The notes under the pieces: model-generated | What the model was told of the DNA's origin: nothing | The model's database searches: none | The model's input: the letters and a program-made list of their open reading frames with translations, nothing else | Translations under genes and position numbers: made by a program | NCBI GenBank assembly: GCA_003635185.1 | Contig: PYJA01000101.1 | Span: forward strand, 1-34,270 | Direction of reading: 5' to 3' | Origin: Candidatus Poribacteria bacterium | Lineage (GTDB): Bacteria > Poribacteria > WGA-4E > WGA-3G | DNA: 34,270 bases | Shown here: positions 21,918 to 30,824 of the stretch, piece after piece | Numbering within the stretch: position 1 is the stretch's first letter | Layout of the letters: each line of letters begins with the position of its first letter

Positions 21918-23045
21918 TCACGGAATCACAGCAACATAAACCTGCGAATGCCCCGATACATCCGAAGTATACACAACAGCCGTTTCATCAGGACTAAAAG
22001 AGGGATGCGGATGTGTCCACTGCGGACCATAAACGGTGTCTACCTTCATCTCCATCCAACTGAGCGATTTCTCCCGATCCCCTGCCTGTTGAGCTGCCGC
22101 CCAATCTTCAGCGACTGCATACCGATCCTTTTTCCATTGACTGCCACTTGACGAACTCTGCGGATAACAGATAGGCACATGTTCACCTGTTTCCACATCA
22201 ACCAACTGCAACCCGATATCAGGATGAACGGTGTCGCACAATACTTTTGTTCCCGCGCGATTACTTGCAATGTGCCACGCATTAAAATCTGAGATTGTCT
22301 GCATCTCAAGTGTTCCCAACGATATGCGCCGTAAGGAGTATGGCCAATGCGTTACAATCAATTCGTCTTGCGATCCGAGAAAAGTTTCATGGACAAGGAA
22401 TTCGTTGTTATCATGCTGATATAGCATTCGGTTTTCAGTACCGTCACGTTTAATGGTCCACATACGCGGTGCGGGGTCACCAGAATAGGCAATTAAATCA
22501 GCATGTTTTGGATGGAATTGCGGATGAATAATTGTCTGATTAGGTGAAGTATAGATAATCTCACCACCGCTCCCATCGGTAGCGGTGACAGTGATGTGCG
22601 ATTTATTATCACGTTTCATTGCTGTTACGATAAACTGTTCGTCTGCACTCACACTGCACTCCCCAAGACTGCCCTCTGGAAATTCCGCAAGCACCCGTTC
22701 CGCTAATGTGTCAAGATGAATTGCCTTAATGGAATCACCTTCTGTGTAAAAGAGTTCTTTCCCATCTTTCGCAATTACGCCAGAATATCCATGCACTTCT
22801 TCACCATTGGTCAACTGCACGATATTGCCATTCGGAAATTCAAGTTTGAAAAAATTCGCTTTTCCTGAACGATAAGAGGTAAAAATCAAGTGGCTTTGGT
22901 CAGGTGTAAAGGATGGGGTGAGAAAATAGAGGTTATGGTTAATAGTGGTATCGTTTGTAAGTTGATAGATATGTGCGCCTGTTTGACTGTCTTCGAATTC
23001 TTGTAGTTCTGATGGGTGAACGGAGCCTTTTGTATATTTTGCCAT
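21918..23045 (-). CDS. Oligogalacturonate lyase-like (PL22-type) seven-bladed propeller
   Basis: The 375-residue chain contains TolB/WD40-like blades (TPSFTPDQSHLIFTSYRSGK, VSADEQFIVTAMKRD, FHPKHADLIAYSGDP, PHPSFSPDETAVVYTSDVSG). Near the C-terminus, GPQWTHPHPSFSPDE has Gln, then His at +3 and +5. These are the spacings of the metal ligands Gln350, His353 and His355 of characterised PL22 oligogalacturonate lyase, and a further His stands in CDTVHPDIGL. This supports membership in that family, which splits small pectin fragments inside the cell. No signal peptide is seen, in agreement with a cytoplasmic enzyme. GGGGGAATT precedes ATG 23045. Non-catalytic TolB-like proteins are the alternative. 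Confidence 0.75.
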   Translation of the reverse strand: MAKYTKGSVHPSELQEFEDSQTGAHIYQLTNDTTINHNLYFLTPSFTPDQSHLIFTSYRSGKANFFKLEFPNGNIVQLTNGEEVHGYSGVIAKDGKELFYTEGDSIKAIHLDTLAERVLAEFPEGSLGECSVSADEQFIVTAMKRDNKSHITVTATDGSGGEIIYTSPNQTIIHPQFHPKHADLIAYSGDPAPRMWTIKRDGTENRMLYQHDNNEFLVHETFLGSQDELIVTHWPYSLRRISLGTLEMQTISDFNAWHIASNRAGTKVLCDTVHPDIGLQLVDVETGEHVPICYPQSSSSGSQWKKDRYAVAEDWAAAQQAGDREKSLSWMEMKVDTVYGPQWTHPHPSFSPDETAVVYTSDVSGHSQVYVAVIP

Positions 23046-23272
23046 AATTCCCCCTTAATGCAGCATCAATGAATAATTTACAGGTCTATAAGTCAATAAT
23101 TGCACTTCATAGTAGCAAATTTACCTCATTTTGACAAGCGGAATTTATGAGGAAATAATCGTAGAATTGAATGGCATAATAGCTGTGATATTTGCGGATA
23201 AGTGTGAATGAAGTAGCGTACAATGGTATAATCCTTACAATGGACTGCTCAATTTTGCCAAAAAGTTGATTA

Positions 23273-23965
23273 ATGAACGTTATCGATTTTGGAATTATAA
23301 ATCCGATGAAAAGCAATCTAAATGATTATCCAGTTACGAATACTACTATCCAGTTGAGTGGCAGAGAAATTCTGCTCACGATTGTAGATGACCCTGACCG
23401 TTTTTTAGATGAATTGAGCAAAGAAGATAGTGAAGGCGAGCTCTTTTTACCCTATTGGATTTATCTGTGGGAGTCTGCTATCGCTTTAGCACGCCACGTA
23501 TCTGAGAAGCGGGAAGTGTTCACTGATCAACATATTTTAGAAATCGGATGCGGTTTTGGGTTGGCGGGAATTGCCGCATCTCAAGCAGGTGCTAAAGTTG
23601 TTTTTACCGATTTTGAGCATGATGCGCTACTGTTTGCAAAGCACAATGCACAATTAAACAGCGTTGATTCGGCTACTTTTGTCCAGATGGATTGGAGCGC
23701 GCCGTGCTTTCATTGCAAATTTGATGTTATTCTCGCCTCTGATGTGATATATGAGGAACAGAATTGGCAACCAATTTTATGTTTACTTCAGAGCTTGCTG
23801 ATTGATGATGGTATCGCTATCTTTTCTGAACCGAATAGAAAAAATGCAGATGGATTTTTCGAATGTATCCGTGAAAACGGATTTGACTTTGAAAAATCCA
23901 CCTGCACTATTTCGTTGGATCAAAAGACAACCTTAATTAACATTTACACAGTTAAACGCGTTTAA
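23273..23965 (+). CDS. SAM-dependent methyltransferase, lysine-methyltransferase-like (Methyltransf_16 type)
   Basis: The 230-residue protein has LFLPYWIYLWESAIALARHV before the SAM-binding motif LEIGCGFGLAGIAA (about 89-102), then FTDFEHDALLFAKHN for motif II and ILASDVIYEEQNW for the post-motif. This order, with the aromatic 'LPYWxxLWxSA' lead-in, is typical of METTL/EEF-type protein lysine methyltransferases and the bacterial ETF-beta methyltransferase group. The target is unknown. Two starts are possible, ATG 23273 and ATG 23308; neither has a good ribosome site. TATAAT at 23227-23232 lies upstream with a weak -35. It is convergent with the vWA gene that follows. Confidence 0.82.
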   Translation: MNVIDFGIINPMKSNLNDYPVTNTTIQLSGREILLTIVDDPDRFLDELSKEDSEGELFLPYWIYLWESAIALARHVSEKREVFTDQHILEIGCGFGLAGIAASQAGAKVVFTDFEHDALLFAKHNAQLNSVDSATFVQMDWSAPCFHCKFDVILASDVIYEEQNWQPILCLLQSLLIDDGIAIFSEPNRKNADGFFECIRENGFDFEKSTCTISLDQKTTLINIYTVKRV

Positions 23966-23974
23966 TGAAACGGA

Positions 23975-26122
23975 TTATGGATTGACTTGCGGCTGCTTAG
24001 GCGGATGAATTTCATAACATGTTGCTTTATGACAAACGATGACATGTTTGCCAATCGCAAGATATTTCGTTAATTCAGGTTCTTTTTTAAGCAACTCAAA
24101 ATAAGCATCACTGCCAAACTCAATTTTCTTTGTTTCGGTTTCAGGTTTGTGTGTACTATCCACCCACACTTTTTCGCGAAGATGGAAAGTCTTGTTCTTG
24201 ACCTGTTGAACAGTGACTGCCGTTTCCGCAACTTGCGCTTGCTTTTGAAGTGCTTGTAATTGGATGCTCTCTTCAATTTGCTGCTTTGCATCACGGGCAA
24301 GTTTTGGTTTTGGTGAACGGACTTTAACCGAAGAAAGTGGAGCGGACGGACCTCTTCTTGCCCTTGACAATTGTCTTCGCTGTGCTTCATCTTCTGTAAC
24401 AAGAAATGAGGTATATGGAGTCATAATTCCATACTTCTCACTGAGACGTGTAATTTCCTCAACCAATTCCTTGTTTTCACCGTTCAGCCTGATTTCGTCA
24501 ACAAGATAGGCGACCTTACGTTGCGCCCATAGCTTTGGTAGAAATTGATGATCCGCTTCCTGTTTCGGGAACTTTGCTGCGTTAGAAAATTCATGCTGCT
24601 TGCCGTTGATGTCTCCGCGTAGGGTAAGTTTTGTCTTACCAGTACCAGCATACCTACCGAGCACAGTCAACTGTGAACCCCGAAACAGATGTGGTAGCTT
24701 CTGCGGATATAGGTTTTTAGTTTTGATGTTCTGGATATCCAAAGCCAAATTCACGAGGATAGGTTCACTTACCTTTGTAAAGAAAGAGGAAACAGCGACT
24801 TCTAAATTCTCTTTTGGCTTGACATATTGACGGGTGCCGCCATTTTGTTCTGCCATCTTATCAAGCAAATTGACGTTTACATCGTAACCAACGCCAAACA
24901 CAAAGATACGGGATTTATCACTGTTTTTACCAGTAACGTTCTTGAGAATTCGCGTTGTATCCGTTTCACCGACGGTTGCTTCGCCATCCGTTAAGAAAAC
25001 AATGATGCGCGGTCGCTTCGGATCCGGTTCATCGCCCAAGGCAGCGAGTAATGCATCATTGATATTTGTACCACCGTTTCCAACAATATCGTCAACAAAG
25101 GCGAGTGCGTTTTCACGTTCCTCTTTTACTGAAACCAACTTTTCAGAGAACGGTTCAACATCAGTATTAAATAGAATGAGGTTAAAACGGTCTCCATCGT
25201 TTAGACTGTTCACGCAAAAGCGGAGTGCCTCTTTTGCCTGTTCTATTTTCGGTCCTTTCATACTCCCTGAACGATCGAGAATAAAGATAAAATCTTTCTC
25301 AATAACTTCGGACTTCTGGACCTCATATTTTGGTGAAATCAGGAGCATAAAAAAGCCGTCTTCGTCTGTATTATCTCGGTGGGTAATCAGGTCAATGCCA
25401 AAATCTTTGTCTGAAAGTGAATAGTAGCATACAAAATCACGTTTTACGTGGACATCTGTTCCTTCGTAACTGATATTTGCGCGATGATCGTTTTTGCGAT
25501 TGACAGCAATCTCGTGTGAGGGAGAATAGATCGTTTTGAGCGCATGTTTGCTTTTTAGATCAATTGAAACAGCAAGACTACCTACGGGTTGATGGGTATA
25601 TTTATCGGTTCGGAGCGGGTATGTATATTTGGCAAGACTGGAATCTACGCGAATAACTTGTGAGTATTCAAGTTGAATCCGTCTTTCGCCATTAGGTGGA
25701 ATCGGAAACACGCGCGCCTGAAAAGCACGAGTTCCAATATATTCCAAAAGTGCCGGGTCTTGCATAGAACGGACAATGCCTTCATAAATACTTCGTGCTC
25801 TATCTTTTGCAAGCAGTTCCCCTTTTACCGGTTTTCCATCAATGTATAACACAAAATCTGAAACAGCCACGTCATCAGGAAGTGGAAAGAGATATGTGCC
25901 TTCCAATTGAAAGTCGTTCGGGTTTGCGAAAATCTGGTCAATTTTTGTCGTTGCAAGTTGGTTATCAATAGAGACGTTTACATGATATTTTTCAATTCTT
26001 AGCGTTTCAATTTGCGGAATGCGGGATTGACTTGTGACGATAATGCCTTGCGCCTGCGCGAATTGAATTAATCCCGTAAAGAACAGGATTAACAACGCTG
26101 CGTGGAAATTCAATCTTTTCAT
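23975..26122 (-). CDS. Secreted VIT-vWA domain protein (gene A of the vWA cluster)
   Basis: The 715-residue product has a signal peptide (MKRLNFHAALLILFFTGLIQ, cut near FAQA at 24), a VIT domain (about 35-165, with EKYHVNVSIDNQLATTKIDQ and TYLFPLPDDVAVSDF) and a von Willebrand A domain (about 275-450). The metal site is complete: DRSGS at 283-287, Thr352 in GGTNINDAL and Asp379 in LTDGEATVG. The C-terminal part has KTFHLREKVWVDS and FELLKKEPELTKYLAIGKHV, typical of bacterial inter-alpha-trypsin-inhibitor-like proteins. It should act at the cell surface or periplasm in adhesion or complex assembly. ATG 26122 follows CGGAGG. The longer start at 26158 would ruin the signal peptide. Confidence 0.85.
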   Translation of the reverse strand: MKRLNFHAALLILFFTGLIQFAQAQGIIVTSQSRIPQIETLRIEKYHVNVSIDNQLATTKIDQIFANPNDFQLEGTYLFPLPDDVAVSDFVLYIDGKPVKGELLAKDRARSIYEGIVRSMQDPALLEYIGTRAFQARVFPIPPNGERRIQLEYSQVIRVDSSLAKYTYPLRTDKYTHQPVGSLAVSIDLKSKHALKTIYSPSHEIAVNRKNDHRANISYEGTDVHVKRDFVCYYSLSDKDFGIDLITHRDNTDEDGFFMLLISPKYEVQKSEVIEKDFIFILDRSGSMKGPKIEQAKEALRFCVNSLNDGDRFNLILFNTDVEPFSEKLVSVKEERENALAFVDDIVGNGGTNINDALLAALGDEPDPKRPRIIVFLTDGEATVGETDTTRILKNVTGKNSDKSRIFVFGVGYDVNVNLLDKMAEQNGGTRQYVKPKENLEVAVSSFFTKVSEPILVNLALDIQNIKTKNLYPQKLPHLFRGSQLTVLGRYAGTGKTKLTLRGDINGKQHEFSNAAKFPKQEADHQFLPKLWAQRKVAYLVDEIRLNGENKELVEEITRLSEKYGIMTPYTSFLVTEDEAQRRQLSRARRGPSAPLSSVKVRSPKPKLARDAKQQIEESIQLQALQKQAQVAETAVTVQQVKNKTFHLREKVWVDSTHKPETETKKIEFGSDAYFELLKKEPELTKYLAIGKHVIVCHKATCYEIHPPKQPQVNP

Positions 26123-26248
26123 GGGAAACCTCCGTTTAGATGTGAAAACAATCAACAATAACCCAATTTGGTGTAAAATAAATATGTAGACACATACTTT
26201 GTAGGTGCGTTTGTAGGCGCACCTATTGACTGTGTTCCGTTAATAGAA

Positions 26249-28507
26249 TTAATCTGTCTCCGCCGCCATGTCCTTCATGCGGCGTGCTTCACGCACAAGG
26301 CTAAGCAGTTCCTTTTTCTGTTCTTTCTGCTGAACCGTTTGGGACTCAAAGTGTGATAAGATGCCTTTCAGCGTTTGTTGCACAGCACCTAAATCGTCAT
26401 CCTTTGCCCAATAACTTTCGCGTAGGATTTCTGCGAATTGTGCTACAACGGTAGCAAACTGAAAATCCGGGGAAGTATCTTCAAATTTACCTTTCAGATC
26501 CCGAACGCGAAGTTTTTCACTGACTTCCGTTACATTCTCTGTATCAGGGTCTTCATGTCGGATATAAACAGTTGCCAACTCGCCTTTATCAACATCTTTG
26601 TTAAGTTTGATTTCATAGAGTGCAGTAACGCTGTGCCCTGAACCAATTTCACCAGCATCCGCTTCGTCATTTCGGAAATCCCCGTGATCCATTCGGCGAT
26701 TCTCGTATCCTAATAGCCGGAACCTACTGACCGTATTTTCGTTGAACTCAACCTGAATTTTTGCGTCTTTAGCGACAACCTGCAGCGTGCCTGTCAAATT
26801 TTCCACAAAAACATGTTTTGCTTCCTTGAGCCTGTCAACATAAGCATAATTACCGTTACCTTTCTTGGCAAGTTCTTCCATCAGAACATCGTTGTAATTG
26901 CCCATGCCGAAACCGACAGTCGTTAAGTAAATTCCATCTTCAGCATAGTCTCTAATTTCTTTTAGAAGTACTTCGGGAGATGTTGCCCCCTCGTTCGCAA
27001 CGCCATCTGAGCAGAGAATTACACGATTTATACAATCTTGTTGTAAGTTTTTCAGAGCGAGTTCGTATCCTTTGTGAATCCCATCTTCAACATTTGTCAC
27101 ACCTTCTGGACACAACGAATCTATTTTTTCTAAGATATGTTCTCGATTCACATTGCTGGTATGTGGGAGGACGACCCGTGCATTGGTGCCATAGACAACA
27201 ATTCCTATTTTGTCGGTGGGCCGGAGTTGATCCACTAACAAGCGCAACGCCTTCTTTACAAGCCCTAACCTATTTTCTATACCCATTGAGCCAGAAACAT
27301 CCAGGACAAAAGTGAGCACAGCATCTTTGCGGTCAATGTCTGGGATGACATGCCCTTGTATTCCGATGCGTAGCAATTGAAGCCGTTTGCCTGTGCCAAA
27401 TTTTGAAGGGGCACCCTCAAGATGCAAAGCAAAAGCTGCGTCCGTTGGGGGTTTGTAGTTGTAATCAAAAGCGTTGATGAATTCCTCAACTCGCACCGCC
27501 TCTGGTGGCGGAAGATGTCCATCTCTGATGTAACGACGCATCACGGAATAAGAAGCAGAATCGGCATCCATTCCAAATGTAGAAAAGTTATCGTCTTCCG
27601 TATCAATAAACGGATTTACACCGTGTCCCTTAAAAAACACATCGTGATAAGCAGCGCCGTTAGGTGGATTTAACCCAAACTCCGACTCGAGATTTCTGCT
27701 CAACAACTCTTCACCAAGCTGCACATTTCTGAATGTGAGTGTCTGTGGGTCGTCGTTTCTGCTCAACAACTCTACTTCACCAAGTGCAGAGACATCTGAA
27801 ACTACCAATTTTTGTTCAAAACAGAGCAGTTCAGCTCCATCGGAATCGTGATCTGTGAAACAATAGGTGCATACGAAATCCTTACCTAACTTGACATCAG
27901 TTGTTTGGTAGGTGATACGTGCATGAGAATCACTTTCCTGGCTAACATGGGCATTGTGTGATGGGGACTCTATTGTCTCAATGGCGTTTTTACCATCAAT
28001 TGCTACTGTCATCGCGAGGTTACCAACAGTTTGATTGGAACGCAAATGGTGTGTGTAAACAAAGTTTTCATCAACCATTTCCACAAACTCATTGTACCGA
28101 ATCTGAACCTTGCACTCATCACCAGCAAGGATTGACAGCACATCTGTCCGCAACGCTGAAGTGCCGATTTCCTGGAGAATCTGGATATCCTGTGTTTGAA
28201 GAAGACTTTTATAGAATTTCATTAACCTATTTTTCCCAAGAAACTCCAGCTCTACCGACTCGCTGTCAATTTGGATATCAACATCAACAGTGTCTGCTCT
28301 GTTTGGCAAGGGGAAAATAAACTCGCCTTTAATTGGAACGTCGTTAGGATTGCTGAAAACGATCTCAACATCCGTAGTTGCTTGTTCGTTTTCTATTAAG
28401 ACATTGACAAGATAGTGCTTAACAATTAGTTTTTCAAATTTTTGAACTTTATCCAAGTGAGGAATGAAAAGACTACGTGCAAATGTAATTAAGTCTGACC
28501 GTTTCAT
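26249..28507 (-). CDS. VIT + YfbK-type vWA fusion protein (gene B of the vWA cluster)
   Basis: The 752-residue chain joins two parts. Residues 1-218 form a VIT domain that parallels gene A (KHYLVNVLIENEQATTDVEI, IFPLPNRADTVDV, ending in GKDFVCTYCF). After a linker with a repeated ELLSRN unit (247-272), residues 283-750 follow gene C along their length: NPFIDTEDDNFSTFGMD, VRVEEFINAFDYNY, a vWA domain with DVSGSM (Asp403, Ser405, Ser407), then the DUF3520-type end (LRESYWAKDDDLGAVQQ). YfbK proteins are normally exported, yet no signal peptide or membrane helix is seen here, so the protein may stay in the cytoplasm. AAGGAG precedes ATG 28507 in a duplicated leader. Confidence 0.82.
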   Translation of the reverse strand: MKRSDLITFARSLFIPHLDKVQKFEKLIVKHYLVNVLIENEQATTDVEIVFSNPNDVPIKGEFIFPLPNRADTVDVDIQIDSESVELEFLGKNRLMKFYKSLLQTQDIQILQEIGTSALRTDVLSILAGDECKVQIRYNEFVEMVDENFVYTHHLRSNQTVGNLAMTVAIDGKNAIETIESPSHNAHVSQESDSHARITYQTTDVKLGKDFVCTYCFTDHDSDGAELLCFEQKLVVSDVSALGEVELLSRNDDPQTLTFRNVQLGEELLSRNLESEFGLNPPNGAAYHDVFFKGHGVNPFIDTEDDNFSTFGMDADSASYSVMRRYIRDGHLPPPEAVRVEEFINAFDYNYKPPTDAAFALHLEGAPSKFGTGKRLQLLRIGIQGHVIPDIDRKDAVLTFVLDVSGSMGIENRLGLVKKALRLLVDQLRPTDKIGIVVYGTNARVVLPHTSNVNREHILEKIDSLCPEGVTNVEDGIHKGYELALKNLQQDCINRVILCSDGVANEGATSPEVLLKEIRDYAEDGIYLTTVGFGMGNYNDVLMEELAKKGNGNYAYVDRLKEAKHVFVENLTGTLQVVAKDAKIQVEFNENTVSRFRLLGYENRRMDHGDFRNDEADAGEIGSGHSVTALYEIKLNKDVDKGELATVYIRHEDPDTENVTEVSEKLRVRDLKGKFEDTSPDFQFATVVAQFAEILRESYWAKDDDLGAVQQTLKGILSHFESQTVQQKEQKKELLSLVREARRMKDMAAETD
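27693..27780 (-). repeat. 63-base direct repeat in the linker of gene B
   Basis: TTTCTGCTCAACAACTCT occurs at 27693-27710 and again at 27756-27773, exactly 63 bases (21 codons) apart, and the similarity extends on into TCACCAAG. At protein level it gives GEVELLSRN and GEELLSRN. It marks the joint between the VIT part and the YfbK part. Confidence 0.65.
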
Positions 28508-28546
28508 TGTTATCTCCTTAATTTAGTTGTTATCTCCTTAATTTAG
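28507..28546 (-). promoter_or_regulatory. Tandem-duplicated ribosome-binding leader of gene B
   Basis: On the minus strand, CTAAATTAAGGAGATAACAA is present twice in direct succession before ATG 28507, so two AAGGAG sites lie 20 bases apart. Only the proximal site has the right distance to the start codon. The second could serve as a standby site or be a simple slippage duplication. Confidence 0.8.
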
Positions 28547-28955
28547 TTTTTGGATTAATTAGATTTATGAATTAGTTTACGCAATTAGTGAAAGGAAGAG
28601 TCTTCAGGTACGGGCATTTGGAATTGTGTTTTCAACCTACATGGAAAGAGAAGGGTAGTTTTAACTCTCTAATTATTTTAGACGTTTATGTAGCCAAAAA
28701 GTTTATAGTAAAATCCGAAATATGTGGACATCTCAATGAACAACAATCTCCGTAACCATAACGCTGGCGAGGTTTCATAACCTCGCCAATGTCCAAGGTA
28801 ATTGTAGATTTCACTATAATATTCAAATCAGCGAAAACTCATATTTGCTATTCGGATTGCAACTTAAAAAATGTGTCTCGAGCGTGCATTCGGGTTCGAG
28901 AATCATCTGCATGCAAATCTCGTTGCAAAAAATGAATTCCTATATCAAAAGCGTA
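28547..28955. other. Intergenic region between vWA genes B and C
   Basis: No gene is seen. At 28702-28820 there is an element with imperfect inverted ends (TTATAGTAAAATCC on the left; TTATAGTGAAATCT reading inward on the right). It surrounds the hairpin GGCGAGGTT-TCAT-AACCTCGCC at 28766-28787, the same core as at 1-110 and 3354-3374. The rest is unstructured AT-rich DNA. Confidence 0.6.
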
Positions 28956-30608
28956 CTATCCTTTTTGCTGCTCTTTCAAACGACGTGCCTCACGCACAAG
29001 ATTTAGCAGTTCTTCTTTACGCTGCTTATGTTCAGGTGTTTTTGAATGAATATGCGGCAGAACGCCTTCAATCGTTTCTTGAACAGCTGCGAAACTTCCT
29101 TCCTTCGCCCAAAAACTTTCCCGAAGGATTTCTGCAAATTCAGCAACAGCAGCGACCAATTGGTATTCAGAAGATGCTTCTTGAAATGATTGTTTCAGTT
29201 GATTGGTGGAGATAGTCTCGTTAACTTCCGTGACTTGCAGTGTATCAGGGTTTTCATGCCGAATGAAGACAGTTGCAAGTTTGCCATCAGCATTTTCGTG
29301 AAGTTTAATCTCATAGAGTGCAGTTACGCTATGTCCAGAACCGACTTCACCCGCATCCACATCGTCTTTACGGAAATCTTCATGTGCAAGCGCTCTATTC
29401 TCATAACCGAGTAGACGAAAACGGCTAACTGTCTTCGGATTGAATTCAACCTGAATTTTGGCATCTTTAGCAATGACTTGTAATGTCCCTGTTAGGTTCT
29501 CTACAAAAACACGTTTTGCCTCTTTGATCGTATCGACGTAGGCATAACTTCCGTTGCCCTTATTGGCAAGCTGTTCCATTAGAATATCGTTGTAATTGCC
29601 CATGCCGAAACCAACGGTGGTGAGTGTTACACCTTCCTTGACATAATTGCTAATCTTTTTGAGGATTGCGTCGGGTCCGGTTTGTCCAACGTTGGCAACC
29701 CCATCTGAACAGAGTATTACACGGTTGATGCAGTCAGACTTTGAATTCTTTAGGGCGAGTTTGTATCCAACCCGGAGTCCTGCCTCAGCATTTGTTGATC
29801 CGTCAGGGTGAAGATTATTGATCGCTTGTAAGATGTATTCACGGTTCTCAATTCCGGTGTGTGGCAGTACAACACGAGCATCAGAACCGTAAACGACAAT
29901 CCCAACCTTATCTGCAGGACGCAGTTGATCAACAAGCAGTGTTAACGATCTTTTTACCAACCCTAACCGATTTTCCATATTCATTGATCCGGAGACATCA
30001 ATTACAAAGGTAAGGATAGCATCCTTGCGATCGGTTTCTGGGATGACGCGCCCTTGAATGCCAATACGTAATAATTGAAGGCGTTTGCCCTCACCAAATT
30101 GTGAAGGTGCGCCCTCGATATGAACAGCGAATGCATCTTCGGTTGGCGGTGTATAGTTGTAATCAAATGTGTTAACAAATTCTTCCACGCGTACCGCGTC
30201 TGATGGTGGAAGGAGTCCATCACGAAGATAGCGCCGCATGACGGAGTATGAAGCGGTATCTACATCCATGCCAAACGTGGAAAAATTGTCGTCTTCTGTA
30301 TCGATAAATGGATTTGTGCCGTGGTTTTTATAGAAAACATCGTCAAAGGCGGCACCGTTTGGCGAGTTTAGCTGCGATGCACTTGTGATAGGTACTGCGC
30401 GCTGCTGATTCTGAAAACCTGCAGACTTCAGAAGTGCTTTACGCATCTTTGGTTTCGGTGGGTCCGGAGCTTCAAATGTTTCTACACCAACAATGTCTTT
30501 AAATGTTTGGACTTCTTGATTCGTTAAACGATTTTGAACGATAAACACAACAATTGTAAGGAGCGCGAAAGAAATAAAAAATGCTCCTATGAATCTTTTA
30601 ATACGCAT
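28956..30608 (-). CDS. YfbK-type von Willebrand factor A protein (gene C of the vWA cluster)
   Basis: The 550-residue product starts with a membrane anchor or uncleaved signal (FIGAFFISFALLTIVVFIVQ, about residues 7-26), then a variable segment to about 80. NPFIDTEDDNFSTFGMDVDT marks the vWF N-terminal domain of the YfbK family, followed by the vWA domain with DVSGSM (Asp204, Ser206, Ser208) and LCSDGVANVG, and the DUF3520-like end with LRESFWAKEGSFAAVQET. ATG 30608 follows GGGAGG; the frame is open further upstream but that part lacks a signal. The protein should face the periplasm or cell exterior. It is the first gene of the minus-strand series C, B, A, though the gaps make a single operon uncertain. 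Confidence 0.85.
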   Translation of the reverse strand: MRIKRFIGAFFISFALLTIVVFIVQNRLTNQEVQTFKDIVGVETFEAPDPPKPKMRKALLKSAGFQNQQRAVPITSASQLNSPNGAAFDDVFYKNHGTNPFIDTEDDNFSTFGMDVDTASYSVMRRYLRDGLLPPSDAVRVEEFVNTFDYNYTPPTEDAFAVHIEGAPSQFGEGKRLQLLRIGIQGRVIPETDRKDAILTFVIDVSGSMNMENRLGLVKRSLTLLVDQLRPADKVGIVVYGSDARVVLPHTGIENREYILQAINNLHPDGSTNAEAGLRVGYKLALKNSKSDCINRVILCSDGVANVGQTGPDAILKKISNYVKEGVTLTTVGFGMGNYNDILMEQLANKGNGSYAYVDTIKEAKRVFVENLTGTLQVIAKDAKIQVEFNPKTVSRFRLLGYENRALAHEDFRKDDVDAGEVGSGHSVTALYEIKLHENADGKLATVFIRHENPDTLQVTEVNETISTNQLKQSFQEASSEYQLVAAVAEFAEILRESFWAKEGSFAAVQETIEGVLPHIHSKTPEHKQRKEELLNLVREARRLKEQQKG

Positions 30609-30824
30609 TACTTTTACCTCCCAAGGTATTTCACATATATTATGCAAGTATATGTGCAATTCGCGTGCCAACTTAAGAAGCACTGAATATAAGCGTTTTT
30701 ACAGCATAATATGCAGAATTTTGCACCAAATGGGGCAAATTACATGTCATGCTGCACGAAAAGGGGCAATTGGTTTATTGCTTTTTTGTTTGGGTGTGGA
30801 AAAGCTCTAAAGCACTATTGAGAA

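Noticed and set aside
24942..25424. 160-codon plus-strand ORF inside the vWA gene A
   Set aside because: It is a shadow on the opposite strand of the vWA domain, and its product is rich in Ser and Arg with no recognisable motif.
27958..28320. 120-codon plus-strand ORF
   Set aside because: It lies antisense to the VIT region of gene B, which has clear domain-level support.
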